Positions 62,915-64,000 of a stretch of DNA of 64,000 nt are shown here, piece after piece. Below the pieces are notes generated by a model. It worked only from the letters and a program-made list of their open reading frames with translations, did not search any database and had not been told where the DNA came from. A program made the translations under genes and the position numbers. The stretch's first letter is position 1; every line of letters begins with the position of its first letter. Source of the DNA: Pseudomicrostroma phylloplanum (taxonomy: Eukaryota > Basidiomycota > Exobasidiomycetes > Microstromatales); contig BCHS01000002.1 in NCBI GenBank assembly GCA_039545275.1, positions 2,046,001 to 2,110,000 on the forward strand, in the 5' to 3' direction.

Positions 62915-64000
62915 ATGGCCAACGCTCCCATACACATCCTTCCTAGGGTCAGCGCCTTTCCTATTCTTCCAGAGGGCCATCTCCTCTACAAGGTATCTGA
63001 CGCTCTGAGTTTTCCGGCAAAGGAACGGCACGGTAGTCCATTGATTGGGCAATATGCTCCCGAAATCGTCCTCAAGGATCAGCTGGATCGTGATTGCGTG
63101 AGTAGCTGACACTGTGGTTCCGCGACAGGGCTTTACGCCACTGCCAAATTCTCCCATCACGTACTCAGACTGATCCTTTCGAATCTGCCTGCTCTGTCCG
63201 CCTCTAGTCTCTTCATGCCACAATAGCACTCGGCCGGCCAATCATCCTATACTTCTTCCCGCTGGCGGGCTCACCCCATTGTACGCTTCAGGGCTGCAGC
63301 TTCCGCGATGCCCTCATGGATTCAGCCACCTTCGTGGAGCAGGACGCAATAGTCATTGGCGTCTCGCAGGATTCACGGGATATGTTGAAGAGGTTCGTTA
63401 ACAAGCATGATCTTAACTTCATTGTCCTGAGTGACGAAAAGAGGGAGGCATTCGATGTCTTTGGCATCAACACCAAGTTGTTCGGACTTCTCAATAGTGA
63501 GTTTCGCTGAGGGTGGTGGACAGCATACATGCGGCGTCGTCCTAGCAACTCACTCAAAGAATCTTTGCCTACCCCTTCACCTTCTTCGGATAGGCCGCGC
63601 TACTTTCATCATCGATCCCAGCGGCGTTGTCAGGGGGATGTGCGAAGGAGTTCTAGCGTGAGTATTTCTGCAGAAAAGTCAGGGGGGTTTATCTTGCGGT
63701 ATGTCCCTTCACCAAAACATTCTGACTCCCCCGACTATCTCTACTGCTATCTTCATTAGTGCCCGAGGACACATGGCCTTTGCCGAAAAGTGGCTACGGC
63801 GTATCGAAGATGAGATGTGGCATCGGCCCAAGAACGCCATTAGTGCAGTGATGGTCTCTTCTCTCTCCGAAGGTGCCACACCGACTCCTCAATGGGCGCA
63901 AGGGTGGAACGTAGACAAGGCACACGAGAAGCGAACAAACGGAAACGGCGACGCTGTGGCAGGAACCTCTGCCAAGAGTCTTTCGGGAAAGCGGTCGCTC
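62915..64000 (+). CDS. PrxQ/BCP-type peroxiredoxin, 3' end outside window
   Basis: Exons 62915-63097, 63208-63496, 63594-63657 and 63760 to the window edge; at least 259 residues. After GSPLIGQYAPEIVLKDQ the second exon gives ALGRPIILYFFPLAGSPHCT, then LQGCSFRDA: peroxidatic Cys86 and a second Cys at 91, the five-residue spacing of PrxQ/BCP (yeast Dot5-like) enzymes. Further family features are VIGVSQDSRDMLKRFVNKHD, LNFIVLSDEKREAFDVFGI and RATFIIDPSGVVRGM. The usual Thr of the active site (P-x-x-x-T-x-x-C) is not obvious; Gly-Ser-Pro-His precedes the Cys. These thioredoxin-dependent enzymes reduce peroxides. The fourth exon extends at least 80 residues past the normal end (EKWLRRIEDEM, then Ser/Gly-rich), so a longer tail continues beyond the window. 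Confidence 0.88.

Noticed and set aside
61877..62937. Two long minus-strand frames between ORC4 and the peroxiredoxin gene
   Set aside because: They overlap each other in different frames, one covers the peroxiredoxin start, and neither shows a fold or splice support.
1..64000. Transposon, provirus, CRISPR, rRNA or tRNA genes
   Set aside because: No reverse transcriptase, integrase or transposase motif, no long terminal or inverted repeats, no spaced direct-repeat array and no clear A-box/B-box pair were found by eye; a tRNAscan run would settle the tRNA question.

Overview
The window reads as nuclear DNA of a filamentous or dimorphic fungus, most likely a basidiomycete. Membership of the Ustilaginomycotina smut lineage is my inference and is only moderately supported. 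Genes carry few short GT-AG introns (mostly 64-140 bp, nearly all donors GTGAGT or GTAAGT-like). Proteins have long Ser/Pro/Ala/Gly low-complexity arms around conserved cores, and the housekeeping set is fungal (hybrid histidine kinase, Rna14, Vts1, Vps74, Got1, Imp1). I see no plasmid, phage, transposon, CRISPR, rRNA or convincing tRNA. 24 protein genes can be supported, and exon borders were worked out by hand from reading frame and splice consensus.

Layout. 0.5-16 kb: RUD3/GMAP-210 golgin (+), SmD1 (-), a 1789-residue disordered protein of unknown function (+), and a PAS-rich hybrid histidine kinase (+) whose 5' end cannot be placed because no ATG exists for more than 1.2 kb. 16.7-28.5 kb: degenerate redoxin (-), Ariadne RBR ubiquitin ligase (-), F-box-like protein (+), a tail-to-tail pair of tiny three-exon Myb/SANT-like paralogues (+/-), and an NT-C2 domain protein (-). 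30-54 kb: kelch protein (+), GOT1 (-), RNA14 (+), small membrane protein (-), IMP1 (+), RAD51 (-), MEF2 (+), C-type cyclin (-), HGH1 (+), GRS1 (-), VTS1 (+). These eleven genes alternate strand without exception, so neighbours share short divergent promoters and short convergent 3' ends. 57-64 kb: VPS74/GOLPH3 (+), ORC4 (-), and a PrxQ-type peroxiredoxin (+) cut by the window end.

Functions are mixed, as expected for eukaryotic gene order: Golgi traffic (RUD3, GOT1, VPS74), mRNA maturation and decay (SmD1, RNA14, VTS1, cyclin), mitochondrial maintenance (IMP1, MEF2, the mitochondrial form of GRS1), translation (GRS1, HGH1), genome maintenance (RAD51, ORC4) and redox (two thioredoxin-fold proteins). 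Nothing indicates a pathway cluster. The most unusual item is the pair of small tryptophan-less Myb-like genes with identical intron layout. Next are the unplaced start of the histidine kinase, the large unknown protein, the low-complexity expansion of IMP1 and the two-AUG arrangement of GRS1.
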